A program made the position numbers and the translations under genes. Positions 54,401 to 64,000 of a DNA stretch of 64,000 nucleotides are shown here, piece after piece. Below the pieces are notes generated by a model, which saw nothing but the letters and a program-made list of their open reading frames with translations, was not told where the DNA came from and did no database searches. Source of the stretch: Timema cristinae (Eukaryota > Arthropoda > Insecta > Phasmatodea > Timematidae). Position 1 is the stretch's first letter. Every line of letters starts with the position of its first letter. The stretch spans positions 36,698,387-36,762,386 of the forward strand of contig JBCFYV010000012.1 in assembly GCA_039000515.1 (NCBI GenBank), in the 5' to 3' direction.

Positions 54401-57400
54401 TCTAACGTGTTCAACTATAACTAAACAAATGTCAGTGATGATACTGGAAAATCATTGGTTATCTACAGACGTCAAACCAAGTACCCTGAAAAAGTCTGCA
54501 ATCACTCCAAATCTGCGACAAGTATAATGATGTGTTTCTTGGTGGCTGGTGATTTGCTCCCTCCCTATGTCATATATAGAAGTGAGCATCTTCAGAAGTT
54601 TTGGTTGGAAAATGGTCCTAAAGGCCATCCCTACTGCTCCAAGTCATGGTGTGCTGCTGGAACTCATTACAGTCGTACTTCACATGGATTGATTGACATA
54701 GCAACATTTACAGATTGGTTTGAATCATCTTTTTTTACCACATGCCAGGCGTTTGGGGGGTGTTAAAGTTCTTCTAGGGGAACATTTTAGAAAACATTCT
54801 AAAAGAATCTTCTGTAAGGAGTGTATAATATATTAAAACTAAAGACTTAGATAGTGATTGATAATAAAGATGAATGAGAAAGAATAGGCTAAAAAGTAAA
54901 ATTAAAGCAAAGTGATAATTAATGTGTTAAAACATTTTACAATGAGAATCAAAGCACTAAATAAAAACATATACAATAATATGAGTCAAAGGGGGTAAGC
55001 TAATAGAGTGAATTACATATATATGTTTGGCAATATTTAAAAGTAAAACTGCAAGTCAAAAATATAACAAAACAATGGGTGTAACATGGTAATAACAATT
55101 AGAATGAAAGTAGGATTAATTAAAAATAAATAAACTAAATATAAACAATTGATACAGTTTAAAAAAAGAGTGAAATATAAAGCAGATAAGAGCATAAGTA
55201 AAATAATTTAATGAGATATAACGTGATTGAAAAACGTAGTTAAGAGATGGTCATATAATATTAATTGATATAAGTAGAACAAAGTAGCAGAATGATAAAT
55301 TAAAAGGTTAAATTTAAATCATTAACATAGAGTGAGATTAAGTAGTTGAAAAAGGTAAAATTGGGTGATATGATATACTGAGAATTGACAATTATTTTAA
55401 ATTAAGTTGACAGATTACATAAAACTTTAATGAATAAGTTAAGGGGGGAGGGGGGGTAAAATAGTTCAAACCAGTTAAAAACAAACGTGGAAGAGTTAAA
55501 ATAAACTAATATAATGGAGGCTAAATTGATTAGAAACCTTTTAATTTACAAGAGATTATAAAGAAATTCGTATAAACCGGTATCTAAGTCTTGTCTAAAA
55601 GGATTTTACGTCCCTTACTCCTTTAGCAGTGTTCCTGTGTTGATGTTGGTTACAGGAACTCTAATTTTCTGACATGTTTTGATGCTAATATCAGTGCACC
55701 ATAATCATGGAGTTCGGTAGGTGTTGAGACACGATGTGTAACGAACAAGGATGTAGACTAGGGGACAATTTAGCATCCCACTTTAGTCCAGAAGTTCTCA
55801 AACTCTGTCGTATACATAACATAAGATTTATTTGTATGCCACCAAATGCAACAAATCTTTGTCAACCTCTGGATGTGACCTTCAGGCCCATGAAAATGGT
55901 ATGGAGGAAGATCTTACAAAGATTTTAGGCTACCTAAGAAAGATTTTCCGCATTTGTTGGCTCAAGCCTTGAAAAAAAATTATGTTCCCCCAAAAACAGT
56001 AAAGCAGGAGAAAAGTGGGGTTGAACGCAACCTTATTGTTGGATTTTCAACCTTGGTGTGGTGCGGTGCCATTTAACCCTCAGCGTGTCCTCCAAAAACT
56101 ACCGAATGAAGGTAAAGATGCAACATTACAAGAAAGAATCAATGATTCCCTGACAGAGTTTTTGGAGAAAGGAATATATGGTGACAAAAATGCCCACTTC
56201 TGGCCCCAGGCGTGGTGGAGAGAGAGTAAGGGTCGAGCCAGGAAAGAGCATCACTCCAGAAAGTTATGAAGAGTTAGAAGAAGTACACATTGATGAATCT
56301 GGATACGAGGGCTTGGCTGTAGTTGTAGTGAAGAAGATTTACAGTTTTTTGAGAAGCCAAATATAAATAATGTTAAGGAAGGATCATTTGTGTTGGTAAA
56401 ATTTGTGGGGAGTCTAGAAAAAAAGCTGTTTCTACTTGTGTGCATTGTACAAGAAGTTTTAGATTAAGAGGAAGTCAAGGTAATGGGGATGAGACAAGCT
56501 GGAGATTCCCGGAAAGTGTTCAGAGTTGAAGGTGATGAGGAAACACATTTTATTACTGCTACCACTCCCTTCTATTGAAGGATGTGAACGACTCAAGTAT
56601 ACCTTTCCAACTAATATTAATATCAAAGAACATTAAAAGCATGTAAGAGCAAACTTTATACAGCTACAATTGTTTGTCATCAGTGTAATAACAAAAATTG
56701 TGAGTGGTGTATTATCATCAATCTCACCCCACCTATGTATCATCTCTGGAATGACTGGGCCAAAACTCATGAGGTTTAGAATGATCACTTCTGGTTATTA
56801 GTACACTAGCTTCATGGTATAAAAGAGACATGATCAATCCCACCCATTGATCACCCACATTTTTTTTTTCCACTCCTTTGGTAAAAAGGAAAAATATTTT
56901 AAGAGCTATTCTTAATTCCCCTCACCTTTCTCTTTTATATTTATTTAAGATATCAGACACTCTTAAGCATCAGTGGACTAAACTCTGAAAAAAGTGATCA
57001 ATCTCACACTGTTCCACGGTAACATTATATTATTTTTAAGATAAATTGTAACCAATTTGTTTCTATATTTTATTACTGTATTTATTGTGTTATATAAGCG
57101 GTAAGGTGTCAGACTTCTATGCTGGGGTTCGGGGTTCAATCCTCGGTCCCGGCACAGATTTATCTGATTACCAAACCCTTCCTTCACCTCTGACAAGACA
57201 TCTTGTGAATGTGTGGAATGCCAGGCCACCACCGTGGTTCGGATTCCACGTTAAACTGTAGGTCCTCCATTTCATCTCACAATCACCCTACCATTACACA
57301 TGAGTGTAAAGGTGTATAACCTGAACGGTTAGTAAGACGCGACGCTTAATAATAATAATAATAATAATTTGCTAGTGTAAATAAGGTATGAAAGTGAGTG

Positions 57401-60400
57401 TCAATAGATATAAGAAACTTTTTAATACTGCTTCCCCACCCAGTAGAACTATTGGTCTGGCCCGGATAGTAGGCCTATACTACAACAATGGGTTACTTGG
57501 AGCTTCGATTAAATGGACTCTGTACCACTTAAATAAGTCTATTGCCTGATAATGCTCCACTTAAAAGTTCCAGACTCCTTATTGATAATTAGCTGCTATC
57601 ATAATTTGGAAATTAGCCTCATTTGGAAATTCACCTTAGGCCTACTATATATTTATTTTAAACTGGAGAAAAGGGAAACTAGAAAGGCATGAGTTAACAT
57701 AGTAACATCTTGAGTAATAAGTAACACCTTCATTCTTTTTGTTTAGACTAGTGTGTTATAAAAGTTCCTTAAGATGATTAATTAGTTTTGAGCTCACTTT
57801 CCAAATGCATTTGTTTAAGTTTTATGTGCATCTGACACAAATAAGTATTATTAAAATGTATTATACAAAACTGACTGCAAAGTAATACAAATATATCAAC
57901 AAAACAATCTTTCAGTCAACTCAAAATCATACTGTTACTGACAAATTGTCACTCTTCTATAATGAATCTCTCAGAACTGCTTCAAATCAGAACTCAAATA
58001 AAATTAGAATACTTAGTGATTTTCAAAATATGTCAATTTAAGCAACTTTAAATGAACAACAAGCTGTTTAATTTTATGCACTAAACAAACTTAGTTTAAA
58101 ATCATTTTGTTCAAATTTTGATGTGATCTTTCACAAAGTTTGTCAGAATAACCCCAGAAATAGCAAAAAAAAAAGTGTTTTTACTAACACTTACCTTCTT
58201 ATGACCAAAATGCAAAACGTTACCAACCAAATAACACAACACAAAATATTTTTTTCTCTGTAAAGTACATGTGTGCATTAAACAATTTTAAATTAATTAT
58301 GACTTATTTTAAAGGGTAAGGATTGGGAGGATAACCTAAAGGAGATGTGACCCACATTAGTGTACGGAAAAACCACAGTGATAAATCATAAATGGGAAAT
58401 CATTCCAAGCACATCTGGCTGAGATTAGAGCCTCAATCTTTGTCACTGGCAATCCACTCAATTTTAATCTTGACCCCTTAGATGGTGTATGGTAATTGGG
58501 GGGGGGGGGGGGATATTACTGTAAATAGCTCCCTAATCAAATCTTTGCATTGTCAGACCTAATGCCACTTAACAGTCCAGACCTGCATCGGTGGGCTCCT
58601 TTCAACCTCCTGTGGTCTGGTTTGTAGAGGGCAGCGAGATGGAGTGTGGAGTCTTTGCCAGGTGTAATGCTCAGATTTTTCCCCCTAATTTCTTGTTTCA
58701 CTCTCCCTATATGCAAATACTTCACTGTCTTTATCCCTAACCTTTTGGTGTGAAATGGTGATCAGGCTGTATAGGTCATAAGATGATCTGCATGGAAAAA
58801 TCCCAGACTCACAATTGGTAAAATATTCAACAGCTACCAATATAAGTGACCTATTGTAAAGGCTCTAGATTAAGGTGGGGAATTTTAGGGACACAAAGAC
58901 TTGTTTTAAATCATTTGGTTGACTGCCTATATTTATTTTACTGGGTTGTACATCAGTTGCACTAACTTTGTCACAGTCAAATGAACTTTGTTTTCTTTAT
59001 TCACTGGAAAGTGGTATTTTTTATTTAGACCTACTTAAAATTATCTATTGTAAGGCTTTGGTACATACCAAAGGAAAGGGGGCTTCATTTTTTGTGTAGT
59101 CTAGGAATGTTAACAAAAAATCAGGGCTGCCACCCTCCTGGAAAACTAGAACACCAGGAATTTTTTGTGTAAAGAAAAAACTGGGAAAACACATGGAATG
59201 TCATGAAAAAACTAGAATATCTGTGAATTATGGGAGACATTAAACTGAAAACACGCTAATTTGTATATATATGTCTTATCCCCCATATCTTCTTATTGAA
59301 AAATTGGTTTGCATTACAACTGTATAAATTTCCCAACGGTCAAATCATACTGTTCTAAACACCATTTACATATCTTAACAATGATAAATTTTATAAACAT
59401 GAATTTTCATTCTTTTGTTTTTTTCTCCAAATTCTTTGGAAAAATGGTAATTCATAGAAAAACATGGGTTATTTTATATTACGAGTGGAAACCCTGTATT
59501 GTTCCTTTGCTGACTATGACACAAGTTTATAATATTAATTATTTTATATTCGGCTCAAGAATGTTTATTATTTCTTGATCCCCTTCCCCATTTTATTTTC
59601 TGAGCTGATGATTTGCAGAGTTGACTGATGAGTGATTTTTTTTTTCGAGCAGGGCAGACATTGCTTTGATTGGTCTGGCCGTAATGGGCCAGAACCTTGT
59701 CCTGAACATGAATGACCACGGCTTTGTTGTGTGTGCTTACAACCGCACCACCGAGAAAGTGGATCAGTTCCTGGCCAATGAGGCAAAGGGCACAAAAGTA
59801 ATTGGTGCCCACAGCCTAGAAGAGATGGTATCTAAGCTAAAGAAACCTCGCCGAGTCATGCTGCTTGTGAAAGGTGAGAACATAATATTATTACAACGTA
59901 CCTTGTTATAACACAAATCAGTGACCGTTGTAGGTACTTATTTATTTTGCTTGAAGGAACTGCAACAGTTATTGGCTAGGAAACCAATTTCCAATAAGAG
60001 CAGTTTGCTAGATTGACTAAAGAATTATATTGACATCTTAACTAAAACATACCATGTATGAAAACCATCAAATTGCCATTAATTCAGAATTTTATGCATA
60101 CTATTCAATCATTGGTTAAATTGTATCTTTAATTTACAAATAAACAGACATAAGATTTGTTGTTTTAAACTATAAAATACATTGGAATCATATTATAAGG
60201 TACGGTAATATAATATAGTAAGTTATAATACACATAAATGGATCCACAAATAATCATAATTATAGAACTGAATTAAGATAACATCAACAAGTTTGATATA
60301 AAATATATATTTATAGAGGTACTTTTTCCATAATATTTTTAGCTAGATTTTAAGTGTAAAAGTCTCTTAGTTCAACTTACAAGCAAAAATAAGTCGTACT

Positions 60401-61893
60401 TTATTTGACCATGATATATCTGTGAATGACTAAGTTATTTGCTTCAACTCTAATTATTCTAAATTTATGGTGCCAAGATTGTAAACAGTAGATCTTGAAT
60501 TTAGATGTATTTTATTTAGACATTTTGTTTATTAGTAGCAGAATTTAAAAACATGTTTGAAAGGCTAGGTTCTAGGTAGCTTAAATACAATTTTATAACT
60601 TTTCTCTAGTATTTTTAAATCTTTTCAACTTACTTTTAAAAGGGCTAGTCCTAACATAATTTGATGACAGTGAATATCATGCTACGGATTGTTTAACCGC
60701 GATTGCACCAATTAAGATGATATGGTTTAATATTGGTATTTATAGCCCCGTGATCAAGCACTAATTGAAGCGATACGGATTGTAATCATGATAATGCCCT
60801 GTGATTGAACCCTATCCATAATGATATTAAGTAAACAAGACTTTTGATGTTGCACACGGTTTATTAAGATGATTACACCTTTGGTATGAAGATATTATAT
60901 AAAATGATACAATTTTTGCTGAACAGATTATTTTTCTGTAAATTTACTCTCTAACATATTCTGTGTACTCTATGAATTTAAGTTAGTGGCACTCTGTGTG
61001 TTCATACGCACAAGCGGCTTATGTATGACCTACCTCTTGCCTCTTGGACCACTTGTCACCAGTGTCAAAACCAACTAATAGAAATACTCCTGGAAATACG
61101 ATGTTGTGAAGGCTGGCTTCCTATTGGGTATAAGAAGCCAGCATCATAAGATCTATTCAATACTACGGAGTTGATAAAAAAAGTTTAAAACGTATTACAT
61201 TGGCATTATTTCTGAAAACGCGTGATTTTCCATGGATGAAGTATTAAAAGAATAATTTACTTATAGCACTTTAAAGAACATTACACTTCATCCATGACTT
61301 TTTGAATATTTCAGAGGGTTCTTAAACAGTATCATTACATGGATAAAAAAGTAATAAAGTTGCTTTATACGAAATTGAGAAACATCTTTCAATTTGTGCA
61401 GGACTACTACTTTAGGGTTGAAAATGTTTTGTTATTATAAAATATTAAGATCCAGCATAACCTATAGGTCAAAATGTCTTTGATTACAATACTTACTCTA
61501 TATGATAAAGTAAAAAACTTAAAACTTGTCTTTTTTATGAATAAATGTTTTCCTGATATTCATATAAGTTCAAATGCTCTTCTAGATTTGTAATATCTTT
61601 ATTAAAGGACACCATTAGCTCTAAATTTTGGAATGTGGCTTTGTGCAGCTGGTCAGGCTGTGGATGACTTTGTGGCAAAATTGGTTCCCCTGCTTGAGAA
61701 GGGTGACATCATTATCGACGGTGGTAACTCTGAGTACCAGGACACTCAGCGGCGTACTAAGGAGCTGAAACAGAAGGGGCTGTTGTATGTGGGCTCCGGA
61801 GTTTCTGGTGGAGAAGACGGGGCGAGATATGGCCCCTCCCTGATGCCAGGTGGAAACCCAGATGCTTGGCCCAGTATCAAGAACATATTTCAA
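48456..61893 (+). CDS. Pgd: 6-phosphogluconate dehydrogenase, N-terminal 159 residues (gene continues past the window)
   Basis: Enzyme of the oxidative pentose phosphate pathway; it converts 6-phosphogluconate to ribulose 5-phosphate and CO2 while making NADPH in the cytosol. Visible coding exons are 48456-48466, 59653-59873 and 61649-61893, joined in frame at GT/AG sites. The N-terminus MSEKADIALIG fits the family only when the 11-nt first exon is used. NADP-binding motifs: GLAVMGQ at residues 11-17 and NRT at 34-36, which contacts the 2'-phosphate. Substrate-site motifs: [10 protein letters not shown] (101-110) and [11 protein letters not shown] (127-137) with Ser130-Gly131-Gly132. The catalytic Lys and Glu lie further downstream and outside the window. 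Introns are about 11.2 and 1.8 kb. No defect is seen. Confidence 0.95.
48467..49940 (+). other. First part of Pgd intron 1
   Basis: No gene. The stretch CCAGGTTGAAAACCGCTGC at 49648-49666 resembles one terminus of a hAT-type MITE (CAGCGGTTTTCAACC on the other strand). Its partner end was not found, so it may be a truncated or decayed copy. Confidence 0.4.
49944..53040 (-). mobile_element. pogo/Tigger DNA transposon 1 (3,097 bp), decayed
   Basis: TIRs of about 28 bp: GGGGGAAGGTGTTGTACCTT on the left, and GGGGAAGGTTGTGTACCTTG read from the right. TA lies at both borders (49942-49943 and 53041-53042), the usual target duplication of Tc1/mariner/pogo elements. Extra copies of the motif TTGTACCTTGGACC or its complement lie at about 50149, 52634 and 52690. 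The transposase gene is on the minus strand and broken. Confidence 0.9.
50304..52325 (-). pseudogene. pogo/Tigger transposase (DDE_1 type), broken
   Basis: In minus-strand order: an HTH psq-like domain (52325-52074, with [20 protein letters not shown]), a CENP-B-type HTH ([30 protein letters not shown] near 51985-51890), and the DDE domain. The first Asp is in [10 protein letters not shown] near 51810, the second in [10 protein letters not shown] near 51475, the third in KMQPLDRVF near 51370. The last two are 35 residues apart. The end of the DDE region contains [20 protein letters not shown] (51309-51240). A C-terminal tail follows to 50304. All three catalytic Asp are kept, but at least four frame breaks or stops separate the blocks. 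Confidence 0.87.
53098..53361 (-). pseudogene. uvrB: Fragment of bacterial uvrB inside Pgd intron 1 (probable lateral transfer)
   Basis: UvrB is the damage-verifying helicase-like subunit of the bacterial UvrABC nucleotide excision repair complex; animals do not have it. An 87-codon minus-strand frame starts at ATG (53361). Residues 1-71 match the UvrB N-terminus in order: [31 protein letters not shown] with the Walker A motif at 37-44, then [19 protein letters not shown]. After residue 71 the likeness ends and a 16-residue unrelated tail leads to a stop. The family's GDQP reads GNQP and AHNKT reads AHSKT, changes that suggest decay. Full UvrB is about 660 residues, so about 11% remains. It lies between two host transposons, so simple contamination of the assembly is unlikely. 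The donor is unknown; a Rickettsiales symbiont is my guess. Confidence 0.85.
53892..56570 (+). pseudogene. pogo/Tigger transposase 2, broken and interrupted
   Basis: Starts near 53892 with [20 protein letters not shown], then an HTH with [20 protein letters not shown] near 53990-54050. A CENP-B-like part ([20 protein letters not shown]) lies near 54210-54270. The first catalytic position reads NYN-stop-TN where the family has N-Y-D-E-T, so Asp is replaced and Glu is a stop. The frame 54455-54766 then runs through [20 protein letters not shown]. After a 976-bp insertion the catalytic Asp of GDNLASHF (near 55760) and QPLDV (near 55870) follow, again 35 residues apart. A decayed C-terminal region runs to about 56570. 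Confidence 0.85.
54782..55757. mobile_element. Unclassified 976-bp insertion in transposase 2
   Basis: CTAGGGGA occurs at 54774-54781 and again at 55758-55765, and the transposase sequence resumes across it, so this is an 8-bp target duplication. The insert is very A-rich on the + strand, with AAGTAAAA, GAATGA and ATATAAG-like runs, and a G tract near 55443-55456. I see no ORF, TIR, poly-A end or tRNA-like head. An 8-bp duplication fits hAT-type insertion, but terminal repeats were not found. Confidence 0.65.
57098..57368 (+). mobile_element. SINE family A, copy 5, 5'-truncated
   Basis: Begins inside the A-box region (GGTAAGGTGTCAGACTTC). The B box reads GGTTCAATCC. The tail reads GTAAGACGCGACGCTTAATAA followed by (TAA)n. 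It lies about 80 bp beyond the right end of pogo element 2, in Pgd intron 1. Confidence 0.88.
57370..59652 (+). other. Last part of Pgd intron 1
   Basis: AT-rich. A poly-G run is at about 58500-58512. A segment beginning AGACCTGCATCGGTGG at 58578, continuing through GGTGTAATGCTCAGA to about 58760, may be an old SINE. Its head resembles that near 29056. A left end like that of the 31291 MITE (CAGGGCTGCCACCC...CTGGAAAAC) is at 59122-59250. The intron ends with TTTTTTTTCGAGCAG. Confidence 0.4.
59653..59873 (+). CDS. Pgd: Pgd coding exon 2
   Basis: Preceded by a T-rich tract and CGAGCAG, followed by GTGAGA. Encodes the Rossmann fold start [13 protein letters not shown], the AYNRT motif and RRVMLLVK. 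It ends after one base of the next codon. Confidence 0.96.
59874..61648 (+). other. Pgd intron 2
   Basis: 1.8-kb intron holding dispersed-repeat copy 2. The rest is AT-rich without recognised features. The acceptor context is TTTGTGCAG. Confidence 0.7.
60680..61318 (+). repeat. Dispersed repeat, copy 2, in Pgd intron 2
   Basis: Matches 44470-45235 in the same orientation, including TTTATAGCCCCGTGATCAAG, CTTGCCTCTT, AACTAATAGAAA and the inverted pair CATGGATGAA / TTCATCCATG. No endonuclease coding precedes it, so this is a 5'-truncated or 3'-only copy. Confidence 0.6.
61649..61893 (+). CDS. Pgd: Pgd coding exon 3
   Basis: Preceded by TTGTGCAG, followed by GTAAGA. Encodes [20 protein letters not shown] through [13 protein letters not shown] and [20 protein letters not shown] to IFQ, ending on a complete codon (159). 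Confidence 0.96.
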
Positions 61894-64000
61894 GTAAGAT
61901 ATCTTCAGTAGTACAACCTTAATGACATAGGTTTTGTCATGCAGCATATTTATTTATTTTCCACCGTGTTTTAGAACCTATTAGGGTAATATAAGGATGC
62001 ATTAACATGTGTATACTGTTGGAATAGAATCTTATGCTCACATATTAGTCTGAAATGTTGACGCTTATCAGTTAGGGGGGTCTATCATAATAATTATAGA
62101 TTACTCAAATACTCTTTTTCTCAAGCTTTAATATTGAATATCTTCACTTTATCTAAAAAGAAAGTTCCCAGTATAAATTTTAGAAACAATATAAGCATAG
62201 GTAATAAATTTTATTTCCCCCTATTTTCTCCTTAATTCTATTTTCTTAAATTTAACAAAATGAGGATACATTCTGTAATAATATGAATTGACATTTGGTT
62301 AAATAGTCAATTAATGGTCTTGGTATCTCAATGCTAGATTTGTCCTATGATTAAGTTTGGCTAGATTATTAATAAGTACCATAAAACCATAATAACTCTT
62401 AAACTAAATATATATTCTTGAATCTGAAAGTTTGTTTTTAAACTTAGCATTTCAAATGTCCTTAATAATTCAAAGAATACAGCCCTGATATATTGGTTTT
62501 TTATTAGTATACTTTATTGCAAGCTATTGCTTAGACGATTGGTTCGAGGGGATAGGATAATTCTCCTGTGGAGAGGACGGGAAACTACAGTGTTAATATA
62601 CCCTCTGCGCATCACAACATCGATTAAAAACCCCGGCTTCTGGGCCATCCACACACCTAATATTCCAACCTAGATGTTTATTAATTTTACATGAAAGTTT
62701 GTATATCTGGGATAAATTGATGAAAAATTAACGTATTTTTTAGAAGACCAAAGCCTCAATACTTTTATAATTGTTAATTTTTCACGTGTTCTCAATGTAT
62801 TCTACAATATTCTCTTTTCATAACTTAACATAAAGCCGTATTCTGGTTATCACCATGTTAACCGTGTTCTTTGAGACAGCGAACTGATAAAGTTTGAAGT
62901 GTATGGATGATTAAGATTGCTCAGTGCAAATAACTTGTTTAAACTGTTGAGTAGGAGAAATTGTTTCTTACCAATATAATTTCCCAGATGTTTTTGTTCT
63001 GTAAAGTTATTTGAAAGAATGAGGATATTTTCGTTATTGATCTAGGCTAGACCCAAATACCTATTCTTTCCTGTTCACTTCTTTGCCCATTACATTACAT
63101 TAAACTGTTTCCACACTTTTTTCATATAGTGTCACTATAAAATTATTTGTTTTACTATTACTTAAATAAAATTTAATCTTTATAGTTTTGAGAGTATTTA
63201 TAGTATTACACTAAAATATACCATTATATTATATTAGCAGCAAAGAATCATTAATGTTTTGTTCAACTTAATCATAGTTAGGAAATATTTAAATTAGTAA
63301 TAATTATGAAGCCACTTACAATGGGCAGGCATGAAGACAAAGGTGTCAGACTTATCTTGCCAAGTTTGTCCTTTACAGGTAGCTAGGGGTTTGAATCATG
63401 ACCGGGTGTGCTGAAGTGGTTTCTCACTCAGTTGCCATGCAAATATGGTTAAACATTACTAAATATCATCTTTATCATCCCTATATCATTAATGTAATTG
63501 TTTTGTTAACATGAATGGTTAGAAAGATGTGCATGGTAACAAATTAATTACATAGTTGTAGCAACACAATTTAGCCCAAGAAAAAATAAAATATTTTTTT
63601 AAATTCCTGTAGGAAAAGGTGTTTAGTTTAGTAGGCCTACAGATTTAGCTTCAAACAAAAACATAATAAATCCAGTACCTTATATATAAAAAACTGACTT
63701 TTTTAAGAGAGTAAGAGTTGTAATTAATGAAACATGTTAGTAAGAGCTTGATGAATGTAGTTGAATACAATACAAAAATATTATAAAAGTATTAACTAGA
63801 TATTGGGTGAATCAAAATCTTAATTTTACTTACCCATTTCGGTTATAGAAAAATACACTAAGATGAGTGGTTAACTTTAATAATTTATCACCCTTCGTTA
63901 TTTTGATTTAGTTTGCAAAAATTCTTAGGTTACTGTAGTAAATAAAAGTGATACTTAAGACTTTCAAGAGATTTTTATAATGTGAATGCAAATTCACTTA
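61894..64000 (+). other. Start of Pgd intron 3 (open at the window edge)
   Basis: No further Pgd exon is visible. A GC-richer patch lies at about 62530-62670. A tRNA-like B-box phrase (GGGTTTGAATCATGACC) with AAGGTGTCAGACTTATC upstream, near 63340-63410, may be a decayed SINE of another family. Confidence 0.5.

Larger units (their letters stand above)
53393..57019 (+). mobile_element. pogo/Tigger DNA transposon 2 (3,627 bp), decayed
   Basis: The ends are CCGTGGAA...GAGATTGATC inverted repeats of about 24 bp, with TA at both borders (53391-53392 and 57020-57021). The motif GGGTGAGATTGATCA or its complement recurs inside both ends, near 53423, 53765, 56716, 56831 and 56994. The transposase is on the + strand and interrupted by another insertion. 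Different in sequence from element 1. Confidence 0.9.

Noticed and set aside
59555..59812. Two open frames antisense to Pgd exon 2
   Set aside because: Shadows of the conserved Rossmann-fold exon on the other strand.

Overview
This window is nuclear DNA from an animal, most likely an insect. It is AT-rich, its genes are split by long introns, and decayed transposons make up much of the rest. I cannot name the species; a hemipteroid insect is a guess. Two housekeeping enzymes of sugar metabolism lie in tandem on the + strand. Triosephosphate isomerase (Tpi) is complete: five exons between 20,398 and 41,560, a 247-residue protein, with a first intron of about 13 kb. 6-phosphogluconate dehydrogenase (Pgd) starts at 48,456 with an 11-nt coding exon and runs off the right edge; its first 159 residues are encoded here. 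I see no other intact host gene.

Left flank (1-20,397). A minus-strand Ty3/gypsy retrotransposon (pol cut by the window edge, gag, probable 1.3-kb LTR) appears to sit inside a dead hAT transposase gene (3.6-5.0 kb). A truncated copia element follows (6.35-8.8 kb), then a gypsy RNase H fragment (9.0-9.4 kb), a LINE 3' fragment (13.0-13.7 kb) and a structurally complete but dead Ty3/gypsy element. That last element (14,296-19,018) has 227-bp LTRs and a CCTAC target duplication.

Tpi region (20.4-41.6 kb). The introns hold tRNA-derived SINEs of two families, a small foldback MITE, a diverged tandem array with a period near 280 bp, a Helitron-like 3' end, a foldback element, and a hAT transposase relic split by a younger hAT-type MITE.

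Between Tpi and Pgd (41.6-48.4 kb) are three copies of a third SINE family, the GIY-YIG end of a Penelope-like retroelement inside long inverted arms, and a broken unrecognised minus-strand ORF.

Pgd intron 1 (48.5-59.7 kb) holds two decayed pogo/Tigger transposons, each with TIRs and TA target duplications. In the 350-bp gap between them lies a minus-strand fragment of the bacterial DNA-repair gene uvrB. It is probably a lateral transfer from an endosymbiont and is the most unusual object in the window.

The two enzymes act in connected pathways (glycolysis and the oxidative pentose phosphate pathway), but nothing here suggests shared regulation. Tpi and Pgd exon boundaries were set by GT/AG sites that keep the reading frame and the family sequence continuous. 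Identities for decayed elements come from recalled family motifs, not from searches.
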